A stretch of DNA of 64,000 nt from Methylocystis sp. SC2 (GCF_000304315.1 NC_018485.1:3380501-3444500), one strand, 5' to 3'; shown: positions 7,823 to 18,234, counted from the stretch's first letter. The notes: a model not told the origin generated them from the letters alone. Program-made: numbers and translations.

Positions 7823-8655
7823 GCGCGGCCGTCTCGTGGGCGCGTCGCGCGACCCTTTTTATCGGCTTTGTCTTCCTTTACGCCCCGATCGTCATTCTCG
7901 CGGCGATGAGCTTCAACGCGTCGCGTCTCGTTTCCGTCTGGGGCGGATTTTCGACGAAATGGTATGCGGCGCTCCTGGAGAATGAGCAGCTTCTACATTC
8001 AGCGAAGATCAGCCTCGCCGCCGCGCTGACCTCGGCCACCATCGCGACTCTGCTGGGACTTCTGGCCGCCATAGCGCTCGCGCGTTTCGGCCGCTTTCGC
8101 ACGCGCATGCTGTTTTTCGGGGCCGTTCATGCCCCGCTGGTTCTGCCGGAGGTCGTGCTCGGCCTCGCGCTCCTCACCTGTTTCGTCGCCTTGGGGGTCG
8201 GACGAGGCTTCATCACGCTGGTCATCGGTCATGTGACGTTGACGATGTGTTTCACGACGGTCGCGATTCTCGCGGCGCTGCGCGACAGCGATCCGGCGCT
8301 CGAAGAAGCGGCGATGGATCTCGGGGCGACGCCTTTTGGGGCCTTCGTCCGCGTGGCGTTGCCGCAGATCGCGCCGGCGATCGTCACCGCCTATCTCCTG
8401 GCGTTCACGCTTTCTCTCGACGACCTTGTCATCGCCAGTTTTGCGACGGGACCCGGCGCGACGACGCTGCCGATGCGCATCTACTCGCAAATACGGTTGG
8501 GCGTTTCGCCGCAGATCAACGCCATCTCGACGCTGCTTCTGGCGCTCGTCGCCATAGCGCTCGGACTCGCGGCGCTTGTTTCTTCCGGGCGCGCGCGGGG
8601 CGATGGCCAAGTGGTGACAAGCTCGGCGCGCGCGCCAGATAATCATGCGTCATGA
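7819..8655 (+). CDS. potI: Putrescine-type ABC importer, permease (PotI-like)
   Basis: The second permease of the importer, 278 residues with about six membrane helices. The EAA loop is EEAAMDLGATPFGAFVRVALP (about 156-176). The segment AFTLSLDDLVIASFATGPGATTLPM is the PotI/PotC signature. Both ends overlap neighbours by four bases (ATGA with potH and with the next gene), which suggests tight coupling. The periplasmic binding protein (PotF) usually encoded with this set is not present in the window. Confidence 0.85.
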   Translation: MSAAVSWARRATLFIGFVFLYAPIVILAAMSFNASRLVSVWGGFSTKWYAALLENEQLLHSAKISLAAALTSATIATLLGLLAAIALARFGRFRTRMLFFGAVHAPLVLPEVVLGLALLTCFVALGVGRGFITLVIGHVTLTMCFTTVAILAALRDSDPALEEAAMDLGATPFGAFVRVALPQIAPAIVTAYLLAFTLSLDDLVIASFATGPGATTLPMRIYSQIRLGVSPQINAISTLLLALVAIALGLAALVSSGRARGDGQVVTSSARAPDNHAS

Positions 8656-9200
8656 CTAACGATTGGTTCGCTTCTCTTCCGAATTTCATCACCATCGGTC
8701 GTCTCGTGCTGACGCCGGCGACGATCATCTTGATCGTCGAGCGGCAATGGATCGCCGCCTTCCTGCTGTTCGCCGTCGCCGGCCTGTCCGACGCCCTCGA
8801 CGGCTGGCTGGCCCGGACCTACCGCCTCCAATCCGAACTTGGCGCGATTCTCGATCCCATCGCGGACAAGGCGCTCATCGTTTCGATGTATGTGACGCTG
8901 GCGATCGTCGACGCGCTGCCGGCCTGGCTCGCCATCATGGTGGTGTTTCGCGACGTCATGATCACCGGGGCGGTGTCGCTGTCATGGCTCATGGGCCGGC
9001 CGATGAAGGTGCATCCACATTTTTCTTCCAAGGCGACCACCGCCGCGCAACTGGTGTTCGCCGGCGTCGTCCTGGCCGCTCAGGCATACGGCGTTCATAT
9101 TCCGCTGCTAAATGTGGCGCTCATCGCCCTCGTCGCCGCATTGACCGTCGCTTCCGCCTGCGTCTATCTGTGGCTTTGGGTCCAGCATATGAGGCTGTGA
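8652..9200 (+). CDS. CDP-alcohol phosphatidyltransferase family protein
   Basis: An integral membrane enzyme family that joins a CDP-activated lipid to an alcohol in phospholipid synthesis. The 182-residue protein carries the full catalytic signature D47-x2-D50-G51-x2-A54-R55-x8-G64-x3-D68-x3-D72 and about five or six membrane helices. By size and motif it resembles PgsA (phosphatidylglycerophosphate synthase) or a CLS-type cardiolipin synthase. Because Hyphomicrobiales usually carry pgsA elsewhere, I do not assign a symbol. The start overlaps the potI stop (ATGA), and the next gene starts two bases after its stop. Confidence 0.85.
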   Translation: MTNDWFASLPNFITIGRLVLTPATIILIVERQWIAAFLLFAVAGLSDALDGWLARTYRLQSELGAILDPIADKALIVSMYVTLAIVDALPAWLAIMVVFRDVMITGAVSLSWLMGRPMKVHPHFSSKATTAAQLVFAGVVLAAQAYGVHIPLLNVALIALVAALTVASACVYLWLWVQHMRL

Positions 9201-9201
9201 C

Positions 9202-10419
9202 ATGTCACAGAGAAAACCGACGCCCGGCTCCGGCGCTGCGCAGCCGGCGGTCATTCCGCCGCCTCTCGACGCTGGCGACGACGCCGAGATGCGGCAGCTG
9301 CAATGGGCGGGACTGAGCCTCGAACGGCAGCTCGGGCTCTGGGGCTTGACGCTTCTGGCGCTAGGCCTGTCGCTCTATTTCCTGAGCCCGGTGCTCGCGC
9401 CCTTCGTCGCCGGAACCGCGCTCGGCTATCTGCTCGACCCCGTGGCCGACCGGCTGCAGCGGCTGGGCCTGTCTAGACTGGGGGCCGCGGGTCTTCTGCT
9501 CGTCGTCTTTCTTCTGGTCGTCGGGACCGCGGCCGTTGTTCTGGTTCCGATTCTTTCGCATCAGCTTGCGGGCTTCCTCACCTCGCTGCCGGGCTATTTG
9601 CAGACGCTGCATGGCCTCCTGACGCAGTGGAGCGAGCGCGTCACCAGCGATTCCATCAATGGGTGGTTGCAGGAATTCGGGCTCGGCGGCGCCGCGGCGT
9701 CTTTCGATGCGCAAAAATATATAAACGACCTCACGAGCCAGGGCGCGACGCTGCTCGGCGATTTCGTGAAATCGCTGTTGTGGCGCGGTTATGCGCTCAT
9801 CAACGTGATCTCGCTCATCGTCATCACGCCGGTCGTCGCCTTCTATATGCTGGTCGATTGGGATCACATGGTCGCCATCATCGACGATCTGATTCCGCCG
9901 CGCCATCGCGACGACGTGCGCTCGCTCGCCCGCGACATCGACCGCGCGCTCGCCGGCTTCGTGCGCGGACAGTCGCTTGTCTGCCTGTTCCTTGGCGTCT
10001 GGTATGCGGGCGGGCTTTCGGCGATCGGGCTGAATTTCGGGTTCCTTATCGGCGTCATCGCGGGTTTTCTGAGTTTCATCCCCTACGTCGGCTCCGTCAC
10101 CGCCTTCGTTCTATCGATCATCGTCGCGATCGTTCAGGGCTGGCCGCACATCCATCTGCCGATCGAGGCGGTGGCGATCGTGACGACGGGACTGATCATG
10201 GACGGCTATGTGCTCTCGCCGCGGCTCGTCGGCGCCTCCGTCGGTCTGCATCCGGTCTGGATCATGTTCGCCTTGCTGGCCTTCGGCGCGCTTTTCGGAT
10301 TTACGGGCCTTATCGTCGCCGTGCCTGTCGCGGCGGCGCTCGGCGCCTTCATGCGCTTTCTTGCAAAACGCTACCGCGGGAGCGCGCTCTATCAGCACCC
10401 GATCCGCGACCGCGCATGA
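9202..10419 (+). CDS. AI-2E family (PerM-like) membrane permease
   Basis: A 405-residue protein of the AI-2E/PerM family (TqsA, PerM and Na+/H+ antiporter-like members). A cytosolic N terminus of about 50 residues is followed by paired membrane helices near residues 51-66 and 69-85, one near 100-120, an extracytoplasmic stretch to about 190, and the C-terminal helices. The C-terminal half contains the family-typical GFLSFIPYVGS (about 291-301) and the AVPVAAALGAF stretch near 375. The substrate is unknown. The family member directly before hdaA is a conserved arrangement in Rhizobiales. Its stop overlaps the hdaA start (ATGA). Confidence 0.85.
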   Translation: MSQRKPTPGSGAAQPAVIPPPLDAGDDAEMRQLQWAGLSLERQLGLWGLTLLALGLSLYFLSPVLAPFVAGTALGYLLDPVADRLQRLGLSRLGAAGLLLVVFLLVVGTAAVVLVPILSHQLAGFLTSLPGYLQTLHGLLTQWSERVTSDSINGWLQEFGLGGAAASFDAQKYINDLTSQGATLLGDFVKSLLWRGYALINVISLIVITPVVAFYMLVDWDHMVAIIDDLIPPRHRDDVRSLARDIDRALAGFVRGQSLVCLFLGVWYAGGLSAIGLNFGFLIGVIAGFLSFIPYVGSVTAFVLSIIVAIVQGWPHIHLPIEAVAIVTTGLIMDGYVLSPRLVGASVGLHPVWIMFALLAFGALFGFTGLIVAVPVAAALGAFMRFLAKRYRGSALYQHPIRDRA

Positions 10420-11111
10420 CAAAGGCCGGCGCGCCGGAAACATGCGAGCCGGGACGTCAGTTGCCGCTCGATCTGCCGACGACGCCGCGCTTCGGACGTG
10501 AAGAGTTTCTGCCCGCCGCATCGAACCGGGCGGCGCTCGACATGATCGAACGCTGGCCGAATTGGCCGGATCGGGTTCTCGCGCTGATCGGGCCCGCCGG
10601 CGCGGGAAAATCCCACCTCTGCGCCATTTGGGCGGCGCGCGCGGGCGCGCTTGTCGTTGCGCCCGGCGCCCTGCCGACCCTGGAGGCGCTGGTCGCCCAG
10701 GCGCCGCGCGCCATCGTCATCGACGACGTCGACCGCGTCGCGGACGAAACCACGCTGTTCCATCTTCTGAATTTTGTGAACGAAAGCGGCGCCTTCCTGC
10801 TGATGAGCGCGGCCCGCCCGCCGCAGGCGGGAGACACGCGGCTTCCCGACCTGTTGTCGCGTTTGCGCCGCGCGCCGGTCGTCGAAATCGGCGCGCCGGA
10901 CGACATGTTGATGCGCGCGGTTCTGGTGAAGCTCTTCGCTGACCGACAGCTCCTCGTCGAACCGCCGGCGCTGGCCTTCGCCGCGCTGAGGCTGGAGCGC
11001 TCTCTCGCCGCCGCCCGGGCCTTTGTCGCCGCCCTCGACCGCGAGGCTTTGGCGCAGGGACGGCCTGTCACACGGGCGCTCGCGGCCAAGGTTATTGAGA
11101 GGTTTACTTAA
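10416..11111 (+). CDS. hdaA: DnaA regulatory inactivator HdaA
   Basis: A DnaA-related AAA+ protein, 231 residues, that binds the loaded beta clamp and stimulates ATP hydrolysis by DnaA, so that initiation happens once per cycle. A clamp-binding motif QLPLDL is visible at residues 15-20. Walker A is GPAGAGKS (59-66) and Walker B is IVIDDVDR (about 100-107). DnaA's DNA-binding domain is absent, as expected for Hda proteins. The ATG at 10416 overlaps the previous stop. Position before ppk matches other Rhizobiales genomes. Confidence 0.9.
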   Translation: MTKAGAPETCEPGRQLPLDLPTTPRFGREEFLPAASNRAALDMIERWPNWPDRVLALIGPAGAGKSHLCAIWAARAGALVVAPGALPTLEALVAQAPRAIVIDDVDRVADETTLFHLLNFVNESGAFLLMSAARPPQAGDTRLPDLLSRLRRAPVVEIGAPDDMLMRAVLVKLFADRQLLVEPPALAFAALRLERSLAAARAFVAALDREALAQGRPVTRALAAKVIERFT

Positions 11112-11171
11112 GGATTCGGCCGAACGGCTTCGCCGCCGCGCAGGCCTGTGGCATGATGGCCGGGACGGGAA

Positions 11172-13412
11172 ATGAAAATGAAGCCGCATATTCAGGATAA
11201 ACTCGCCGCCCAGCGCACGGGGGCCGATATCGCCGTGATGGATTGCGCCGACGAGATTCTCGTGGAGGATCCCGCCAAGCTCGCCGCCTCTCCGCAGCGC
11301 TTCATCAATCGGGAACTGTCCTGGCTGGAATTCAATCGCCGGGTTCTGGAGGAGGCCTCCAACCGCAATCACCCGTTGCTTGAGCAACTGCGTTTCCTGT
11401 CGATCTCGGCCAATAATCTCGACGAATTCTTCATGGTGCGCGTCGCCGGCCTGCGCGGGCAGGTGCGCTCCGGCGTGACCGCGCGCTCCGAGGACGGACT
11501 GACGCCCGCCGAGCAGCTGACGAAGATCACCGAGCGCGTCACGCTATTGACGAGCGAGCAATTGCGGCGCTGGCGCGAACTTCGCGCCGAGATCGAGGGC
11601 GTCGGCATCGTCATCGTCGAGCCCGCGGACGTCTCCAAGGCCGACCGCGAGTGGCTCGAGGAATATTTCCTCAGCCGCGTCTTTCCGGTGCTGACGCCGC
11701 TCGCGGTCGATCCGGCGCATCCGTTTCCTTTCATCCCCAATCTCGGCTTCACATTGGCGCTCGAACTGGTGCGCCCCGGCGATCGCAAGACGCTGCAGGC
11801 GCTGGTCCGGCTGCCGCCGAAGATCGAGCGCTTCGTGCGCTTGCCGGCGACGGCGGGCGTCGCCGGCCGCGAGCGCTTCATGCTGCTCGAAACGCTGATC
11901 GCGATGAACGCGCAGCGGCTGTTTCCTGGCTATTTGCTGCGGGCGCAGGGCCTGTTCCGAGTCATCCGCGACAGCGATCTCGAAGTCGAGGAGGAAGCCG
12001 AAGATCTCGTGCTTCTTTTTGAGACCGCGTTGAAGCGGCGCCGGCGCGGTTCGGTCATCCGGCTCGAAGTGGCGGCGGACATGCCGGCGACCTTGCGCGC
12101 GCTCGTGGCGGAAGAGCTCGACGTCAACGAGCCCGAGACGTTCGAGATCGACGGGATGTTGGCCCTCAACGATCTTTCCGAACTCGTCGCGCTCGACCGG
12201 CCGGAGCTGAAATTCAAGCCCTACAACCCGCGCTTTCCGGAACGGGTGCGCGACAATGGCGGCGACTGTTTCCTGGCGATCAAGCAGAAGGACCTTGCGG
12301 TCCATCACCCATACGAATCCTTCGACGTCGTGGTGCAGTTCCTGCAGCAGGCGGCGCGCGATCCCAATGTCATCGCCATCAAGCAGACGCTCTATCGCAC
12401 CTCCAACAACAGTCCGATCGTGCGCGCGCTTGTGGAGGCGGCGGAGGCGGGCAAATCCGTCACCGCGCTCGTCGAACTGAAGGCGCGCTTCGACGAGGAA
12501 GCGAATATTCGCTGGGCGCGCGATCTCGAACGCGCCGGCGCGCAAGTCGTCTTCGGCTTCATCGAGCTCAAGACGCACGCCAAATTGTCGCTCGTCGTGC
12601 GCCGGGAAGGCGGCGGCCTCGTCACCTACTGCCATGTCGGAACCGGCAATTATCACCCCGTGACGGCGCGCATCTATACGGACATTTCGGTGTTCACCGC
12701 CGACCCGGTGATCGGAAGGGACATCTCGCGCATCTTCAATTACATCACCGGCTATGCCGAGCCGGCCGGGCTTGAGCGCATGTCGGTGTCGCCGATTTCG
12801 CTCAAGAAGAAGCTTCTCGAGCATATCGAGCAGGAAATCGCCTTCGTGAAGGCCGGCAAGCCTGGCGTCATCTGGGGCAAATGCAACGCGCTTGTCGATC
12901 CTGAAATCATCGACGCCTTTTATGCGGCGTCGCAAGCGGGCGTCTCGATCGAACTCATCGTGCGCGGCATCTGCTGTCTGCGGCCCGGCGTTCCCGGACT
13001 GTCCGATAACATTCGCGTGAAGTCGATCGTCGGCCGCTTTCTCGAACACGCGCGTGTGTACGCCTTCGGCGGCGGCTATGTGCTGCCGCATCCGCGCGCG
13101 CACGTCTATATTTCTTCCGCCGACCTGATGCAGCGCAATCTCGATCGAAGGGTCGAGGCGATGATGCCGATCGTCAATCCGACGGTGCATCAGCAGGTGC
13201 TCGATCAGATCATGCTCGCCAATCTCATCGACAATGAGCAGAGCTATCGCGTCCTGCCGGACGGCTCGTCGCTGCGCATTGTCCCGCCCGAAGGCGAGGA
13301 GCGTTTCAACGCGCATAAATATTTCATGACCAATCCCTCGCTTTCCGGTCGCGGAAAATCGCTCAAGGATTGGCGGCCGCGCTCGCTCTTAAAGCGCGGC
13401 CAAAATGCTTGA
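11172..13412 (+). CDS. ppk1: Polyphosphate kinase 1
   Basis: PPK1 reversibly builds inorganic polyphosphate from ATP at the membrane. The 746-residue product shows the N-domain signature [17 protein letters not shown] (about 46-62), the catalytic histidine H469 in HAKLSLVVR, the following CHVGTGNYH motif, and a second conserved histidine H644 in [11 protein letters not shown]. Length is typical. It overlaps ppx by eight bases. Together with ppx it sets polyphosphate levels and so phosphate storage and stress tolerance. Confidence 0.97.
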   Translation: MKMKPHIQDKLAAQRTGADIAVMDCADEILVEDPAKLAASPQRFINRELSWLEFNRRVLEEASNRNHPLLEQLRFLSISANNLDEFFMVRVAGLRGQVRSGVTARSEDGLTPAEQLTKITERVTLLTSEQLRRWRELRAEIEGVGIVIVEPADVSKADREWLEEYFLSRVFPVLTPLAVDPAHPFPFIPNLGFTLALELVRPGDRKTLQALVRLPPKIERFVRLPATAGVAGRERFMLLETLIAMNAQRLFPGYLLRAQGLFRVIRDSDLEVEEEAEDLVLLFETALKRRRRGSVIRLEVAADMPATLRALVAEELDVNEPETFEIDGMLALNDLSELVALDRPELKFKPYNPRFPERVRDNGGDCFLAIKQKDLAVHHPYESFDVVVQFLQQAARDPNVIAIKQTLYRTSNNSPIVRALVEAAEAGKSVTALVELKARFDEEANIRWARDLERAGAQVVFGFIELKTHAKLSLVVRREGGGLVTYCHVGTGNYHPVTARIYTDISVFTADPVIGRDISRIFNYITGYAEPAGLERMSVSPISLKKKLLEHIEQEIAFVKAGKPGVIWGKCNALVDPEIIDAFYAASQAGVSIELIVRGICCLRPGVPGLSDNIRVKSIVGRFLEHARVYAFGGGYVLPHPRAHVYISSADLMQRNLDRRVEAMMPIVNPTVHQQVLDQIMLANLIDNEQSYRVLPDGSSLRIVPPEGEERFNAHKYFMTNPSLSGRGKSLKDWRPRSLLKRGQNA

Positions 13413-14931
13413 GGCGGCGGCGCGCGGCGCGACGCAGCGCTCCGACTGCGCGCCGAAGCCTGTCGCGATCGTCGACATCGGCTCGAATTCGGTGCGGCTC
13501 GTCGCCTATCAGGCGCTCTCGCGCGCGCTGACCCCGATCTTCAATGAAAAGGCCATGTGCGGTCTCGGCAAGGGCGTCGTCACGACAGGCCGGCTTCCCG
13601 ATGACGGCGTCGACAAGGCGATGAAGGCGCTGCGCCGCTATCGGGCGCTTTGCGAAACCATGGGCGTCGACGACATCCAGGTGATCGCCACCGCGGCGGT
13701 GCGCGGCGCCAAGAATGGCGATGTTTTTCTGAACGCGGCGCGCGACGCCATCCAGCGCGACATTTCGCTGCTTTCGGGCCGCCGCGAGGCGGAGCTTTCC
13801 GCGCTTGGCGTCATTTCGGCGATTCATGAGCCGGACGGCGTCGTGGGCGACCTCGGCGGCGGCTCGCTCGAACTGATCGACGTCCACAAGGAAGCGCTCG
13901 GCAAGGGGATCACCCTGCCGCTCGGCGGACTCGCGCTGATGGACGCCTCGCGGCGCTCGATGCGCGAAGCGACGCGCATCGCCCGCAAGGCGATCGCCGA
14001 CGCGAAGCCGCTCGATCATCTCAAGGGCCGAACCTTTTACGCGGTCGGCGGCACCTGGCGATCGCTCGCCAAACTCCACATGCGTCAGCGCAACTATGCG
14101 CTCGGCGTCATGCATCATTACCGCATTCAGACGAGCGAAGCCGCCGACTTCGCCGAACTTGTCGAACATATCGACAGCGAGGCGCTCGAGGACATCGACT
14201 TCGTTTCGGCGGCGCGCCGGCCGCTGCTCGCCTATGGCGCGATCGTGCTTGACGAGATCATCCGCCGCGCCAAGCCGCGCGAAATCGTGATTTCGGCCGC
14301 GGGCGTGCGCGAAGGCATGTTGTATGAGCGCCTGTCGCCGGCCGAGCGTCGCGTCGATCCCTTGCTCGCGGCGACGCGCGAATTGGAAGCGACATTCGCG
14401 CGCGCGCCGGGCTATGGCGACGATCTCATCGATTGGACGGACGCCTATATGGAAAAAAGCGGCATTGATGAAACCGACGAGGAACGCCGGCTGCGCCACG
14501 CCGCCTGCCTGCTCTCGGACATCGCTTGGCGCGCCCATCCGGAATATCGCGCGCAGCGCGCCATGAACATCGTCACGCAGGGGCCCTTCGTCGCCATTGA
14601 TCATCCCGGCCGCGCCTTCCTGTCGCTCGCCATCGTCTTCCGTCACGAAGGGCTCGACGGAGTGGAAGGCCTTGCGGATCTGCGCACCTTGTTGACGACG
14701 CGCCTTTTCGCGCGCGCGCGCATTCTCGGGGCGCTCATGCGGGTCGCCTATTTGTTGTCAGCGTCGATGCCGGGCGTGCTGCCGCGCACGCGCTTGCGGG
14801 TCTGCGATCACGCGGCGACGCTCTCCTTACCTGCCGCTTACGCCGATCTTGCGAGCGAGCGCGTGCTCAATCGTTTGAAGGCGCTCGGCAAGCTGATGGG
14901 CGCCGACGCGCTGATCGAAGTGGCGCCCTGA
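13405..14931 (+). CDS. ppx: Exopolyphosphatase (Ppx/GppA family)
   Basis: Ppx cleaves terminal phosphate from polyphosphate; members of the family can also hydrolyse pppGpp. The 508-residue protein has the actin-like ATPase fold, with phosphate-loop 1 [10 protein letters not shown] (24-33) and the second glycine-rich loop [10 protein letters not shown] (about 149-158), followed by an HD-like C-terminal domain (from about residue 320). The start overlaps the ppk1 end by eight bases, so the two opposing enzymes are translationally coupled. Confidence 0.92.
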   Translation: MLEAAARGATQRSDCAPKPVAIVDIGSNSVRLVAYQALSRALTPIFNEKAMCGLGKGVVTTGRLPDDGVDKAMKALRRYRALCETMGVDDIQVIATAAVRGAKNGDVFLNAARDAIQRDISLLSGRREAELSALGVISAIHEPDGVVGDLGGGSLELIDVHKEALGKGITLPLGGLALMDASRRSMREATRIARKAIADAKPLDHLKGRTFYAVGGTWRSLAKLHMRQRNYALGVMHHYRIQTSEAADFAELVEHIDSEALEDIDFVSAARRPLLAYGAIVLDEIIRRAKPREIVISAAGVREGMLYERLSPAERRVDPLLAATRELEATFARAPGYGDDLIDWTDAYMEKSGIDETDEERRLRHAACLLSDIAWRAHPEYRAQRAMNIVTQGPFVAIDHPGRAFLSLAIVFRHEGLDGVEGLADLRTLLTTRLFARARILGALMRVAYLLSASMPGVLPRTRLRVCDHAATLSLPAAYADLASERVLNRLKALGKLMGADALIEVAP

Positions 14932-14980
14932 TCCAAAAGCGGTTCACTCTGCAAACGGGCTTATTTGAAAGGAACTCGAT

Positions 14981-16027
14981 ATGGACAGGCAATTCGCAAG
15001 AGGGCTTCTGGCGGCCGCCGTTGCGATCGCATCGATGTGCGGGAGCGCCGACGCCTGCACGCGCGTGCTCTATGGGACCGCCGACAAGGACTATCTTGTG
15101 GGCCGGACGATGGACTGGGACGTCGATCCGCGAACAAGCTTGTGGTCGTTCCCGCGCGGCATGGCGCGCGACGGCGGCGTTGGTCCGGGGTCGATCAAAT
15201 GGACCTCGAAACATGGGTCGCTCATCGCCGATTTTTACAACGCGGCCACGGCTGAAGGCATGAATGACGCAGGGCTCGCGGTTAATCTTCTCTATCTTGC
15301 CGAAGCTGATTACGGAGACCCCAAAGCCTCCAAGAAGCCGCTGCTGTCCGTCGGCGGCTGGGCGCAATATGTCCTCGACAACTACGCGACCGTTGCGGAT
15401 GCGGTGAAGGCGCTGCAAAAGGAGCCCTTCGCGATCGTCGCGCCCGATCTTCCCGGCGGGGTCAAAGCGGCGAGCCATATGGCGCTGGCCGATCAGACTG
15501 GCGACAGCGCGATACTCGAATATCTCGGCGGCAAGCTCGTCATCCATCACAATCCCAAATACACGGTGATGACCAATTCCCCGCCGTTCGATCAGCAGCT
15601 TGCGCTCAACACCTATTGGGTCGAGATCGGCGGGTCGAATTTCCTGCCCGGCACGCATCGCGCGTCCGATCGCTTCGCCCGCGCCAGCTGGAATTTGAAC
15701 GCGACGCCGAAGGTCGACGACAGGCGCGTGGCGATCGCCAGCGTCTTTTCGATCATTCGAAACGTCTCGGTGCCGCTTGGGATATCCACGCCGCAGGAGC
15801 CGAACATCGCCTCGACGCGATGGCGTTCGGTCACCGACATCAATGATCGGCTCTATTATTTCGAGCCGACGCTGAACCCGTCGATTTTCTGGGTGGAGCT
15901 GACGAAACTAAAGCTCGAACCGGGCGCCAAGCCCGCGAAGCTCGACCTTACGGGCAGCCCGATTCTGGCGGGCGAAGTTTCGGACAAATTCGTTCCCGCC
16001 GAGCCGTTCAAATTCCTGTCGCATTGA
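14981..16027 (+). CDS. Secreted choloylglycine hydrolase / penicillin acylase-like Ntn hydrolase
   Basis: A 348-residue protein of the linear amide C-N hydrolase family. A Sec signal peptide (residues 1-25, ending SADA) would be cleaved to expose C26 in CTRVLYG as the N-terminal nucleophile, which is how this family activates. Other family marks are the RTMDWD segment (about 42-47), GMNDAGLAVNLLYL (about 90-103) and NSPPFDQQL (about 193-201). It should act in the periplasm or outside on amides such as acyl-homoserine lactones, penicillins or conjugated acids; the substrate cannot be told. An AAGGAAC ribosome-binding site precedes the ATG. It sits between ppx and rnd, which are usually closer together. 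Confidence 0.88.
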   Translation: MDRQFARGLLAAAVAIASMCGSADACTRVLYGTADKDYLVGRTMDWDVDPRTSLWSFPRGMARDGGVGPGSIKWTSKHGSLIADFYNAATAEGMNDAGLAVNLLYLAEADYGDPKASKKPLLSVGGWAQYVLDNYATVADAVKALQKEPFAIVAPDLPGGVKAASHMALADQTGDSAILEYLGGKLVIHHNPKYTVMTNSPPFDQQLALNTYWVEIGGSNFLPGTHRASDRFARASWNLNATPKVDDRRVAIASVFSIIRNVSVPLGISTPQEPNIASTRWRSVTDINDRLYYFEPTLNPSIFWVELTKLKLEPGAKPAKLDLTGSPILAGEVSDKFVPAEPFKFLSH

Positions 16028-16090
16028 CGCGCGGGCGTTGCGCGCCTCTCGAGCGACGCGGCGCGTCACAGGACGCGCCGCCTTCTGATG

Positions 16091-16477
16091 CTACTCTGCG
16101 GGAGCGCGCGCGACTCGATTGATCTTGTCCACGCGCATGCTCTGTGCGCCGGCGGCGCAATTGAAGCGCAGGGACGTGCCGACGGCTGAGTCGAAAAACG
16201 CCGCTTTTCCGTCCGTGACGGTGACGACGAGACGCGTCGCCTGGGTGGCGGGCGTCGGATCCTCGTCCAGCGCGGAATCGATGACCATCATGGTGAGACG
16301 GCAGCCGTTCTCGCCGCCGACGAAATAGCTCACGACATGTTTTGAGCCAGCGTCGAAGCTCGCCGCCATGAGCGGCTTCATCGTCAAGGAGGCGTCGGCG
16401 GCGGACAGGCCCGAGCTTGCTGCAAGGCACAGCGCTCCGCCGAACGCCGCCGCGACAATTCGATTTCCTGTAGTCAT
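16091..16477 (-). CDS. Hypothetical secreted protein
   Basis: A 128-residue protein I do not recognise. An N-terminal signal peptide (about residues 1-28, with ALCLAASSGLSAADA) precedes a mature domain of about 100 residues with only two cysteines, one in NGCRLTMMVIDS and one in LRFNCAAGAQSMRVDKI. The alternating polar and hydrophobic pattern suggests a small beta-rich domain with one disulfide. The ATG at 16477 has a GGAAGGA ribosome-binding site; the longer open frame upstream has none. It is convergent with the Ntn hydrolase gene. Confidence 0.7.
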   Translation of the reverse strand: MTTGNRIVAAAFGGALCLAASSGLSAADASLTMKPLMAASFDAGSKHVVSYFVGGENGCRLTMMVIDSALDEDPTPATQATRLVVTVTDGKAAFFDSAVGTSLRFNCAAGAQSMRVDKINRVARAPAE

Positions 16478-16682
16478 GTCATATCCTTCCGTTTCGGAGC
16501 AGGGCCGGCGTAACGCACAACCGTCGCAGCGAACTGCGCGCCTCGCTCGGATTGGAAGGTAGTTACTGCATTGCAGCAAGACAATGTCGCAAGGCGGTGA
16601 ATTATCCTTTTTACTGTCTATCTAATTGATATTAATTTGTTTTTCGTAGCGCACAAATATTCGTCAGCTCTCGTTTGCCTGC

Positions 16683-16712
16683 AAAAAGGCCGTGCAGCGC
16701 CATTGCGCTGCA
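16683..16712 (-). terminator. Rho-independent terminator of rnd
   Basis: On the minus strand, 16 bases after the rnd stop, a perfect eight-base stem (TGCAGCGC with GCGCTGCA) with a four-base loop is followed by CGGCC and five T residues. Confidence 0.65.
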
Positions 16713-16727
16713 GCACAAGCGTGGGGC

Positions 16728-17900
16728 TTATTCGGCGTTTGCGGGCTCGTCCGCCGCCTGCCAGTCAAAGGTGACGACCCGGCCGTTTTCCACCGAGAGC
16801 GCCAGGCGGCCCCGCTTCAATTCCAGCGCCTTCTCGCCGAAGATCGCGCGGCGCCAGCCCTTCAGCGCCTGAACGTCGGCATGATCGTCATGCGCAATGG
16901 ATTCGAGATCTTCGACCGTCGCGATCATCTTGGCGGCGACGCCCGTCTCCTCCGACACCTGACGCAGCAAGACCTTGAGCAGCTCGACCGTCGCGCCGTT
17001 TGAGTTGCGTCGGTCGCGTTCAATGCGCGGGACCGTGGCGGGATCGCGCGCGAGGCCGCGCTCCACAGCGGCGATGATATCGGCGCCCGCGCGGGAGCGC
17101 TCCATGCCCTTCGGAAAGGACCGCAAATTGCCGAGCGCTTCGACAGAGCGCGGCGCGGCTTGAGCAATCTCGATGAGCAAGTCGTCCTTCAGGACGCGCG
17201 AACGCGGCACGTCGCGCGTTTGCGCCTCGGACTCGCGCCAGGCGGCCAGCTCCATCAGAACGGCGAGATCGCGCGGCTTGCGCGCGCGATGGCGCAGCCG
17301 TTCCCAGGCGTTTTCGGGATGCTGCTCATAGGTCGCGGGCGAGGTGAGCGTCTGCATCTCGTCCACGAGCCATTCAAGGCGATTGGAACGTTCCAGCCGC
17401 GCCCGCAAAGCGGTGTAAATATCGCGAAGATGCGTGACGTCGGCGATGGCGTATTCGATCTGGGCGTTTGACAGCGGTCGGCGCGACCAGTCGGTGAATC
17501 GCGACGATTTGTCGAGACTGGCGCGCGTGATCGCCTTCACCAGTTCGAGATAGGACGCCTGTTCGCCGAATCCGCAGACCATGGCCGCGACCTGCGTATC
17601 AAAGATCGGCGCGGGTATGAGTCGGGCGAGGCGCCAGATGATCTCGAGATCCTGGCGCGCGGCGTGGAACACCTTGACGACGTCGGGATTGGCCATGAGG
17701 CCAAAAAACGGCGAAAGATCAAGGTCTTCGGCAAGGGCGTCGATCGCCACAGCCTCTTCCGGCGACGCCAGCTGGATCACGCAGACCTGCGGCCAGAAGG
17801 TGGTCTCGCGCAAAAATTCGGTGTCGACCGTGACGAAGGGATGCCGAGCGAAACGGTCGCAGACCGCGGTCAGTTCGGGATTGGTGGTAAGAAGACTCAT
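16728..17900 (-). CDS. rnd: Ribonuclease D
   Basis: A 3'-5' exoribonuclease that trims tRNA and other stable RNA precursors. The 390-residue protein has the DEDD exonuclease domain (about 1-190) with D26 and E28 in VDTEFL, a second acidic motif at [14 protein letters not shown] (about 75-88), and the DEDDy Tyr-Asp motif in the [11 protein letters not shown] region (about 148-158). Two HRDC-like helical domains fill 200-390, with the [25 protein letters not shown] region as the first. The start at 17900 is followed upstream by a perfect hairpin (17937-17958). Confidence 0.95.
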   Translation of the reverse strand: MSLLTTNPELTAVCDRFARHPFVTVDTEFLRETTFWPQVCVIQLASPEEAVAIDALAEDLDLSPFFGLMANPDVVKVFHAARQDLEIIWRLARLIPAPIFDTQVAAMVCGFGEQASYLELVKAITRASLDKSSRFTDWSRRPLSNAQIEYAIADVTHLRDIYTALRARLERSNRLEWLVDEMQTLTSPATYEQHPENAWERLRHRARKPRDLAVLMELAAWRESEAQTRDVPRSRVLKDDLLIEIAQAAPRSVEALGNLRSFPKGMERSRAGADIIAAVERGLARDPATVPRIERDRRNSNGATVELLKVLLRQVSEETGVAAKMIATVEDLESIAHDDHADVQALKGWRRAIFGEKALELKRGRLALSVENGRVVTFDWQAADEPANAE

Positions 17901-18234
17901 TGAACTGGTTCTAAACGTTTTTGGTCTCGGTCTGAAGTCCTAAGGAGCGACTTAGGACGTCTCAGCGGCTCCCCGCCCGCGCCGAGGCCGGCCGCAGCCA
18001 AAAATAACACGGGTTTTGCCGAGAATTCGCCCACAATCGCACGCCACGTCCGCGCTGGACCGATCCAAAAGCTGCAACATGGCTGGGATGCGGTTCAGGA
18101 GGATATGTGCGTGGACCGCTCAAGTCCTTATAGAAAGACGGTTGCGGCCTCAAAATTCCATCATTTCCAAGTTGCGGGCGAGGCCCGATGGGGTAGCATG
18201 CCGCCGCCACTCTGTCCGGGGAGCCACCCAATTC
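17901..18234. other. Divergent intergenic region rnd/TPR gene
   Basis: A 334-base spacer between divergent genes. It contains a perfect eight-base inverted repeat near rnd (listed separately). It also has an isolated strong AGGAGG (18097-18102) followed by start codons at 18105 (ATG) and 18111 (GTG) opening a frame of 43-45 codons that ends at 18242, just inside the next gene. I do not annotate this small frame as a gene. Confidence 0.4.
17937..17958. promoter_or_regulatory. Perfect inverted repeat upstream of rnd
   Basis: GTCCTAAG and CTTAGGAC are separated by six bases and lie 37-58 bases before the rnd start codon. It could be an operator for a dimeric regulator or a leader hairpin in the rnd mRNA. 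There is no T-run on either side. Confidence 0.35.
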
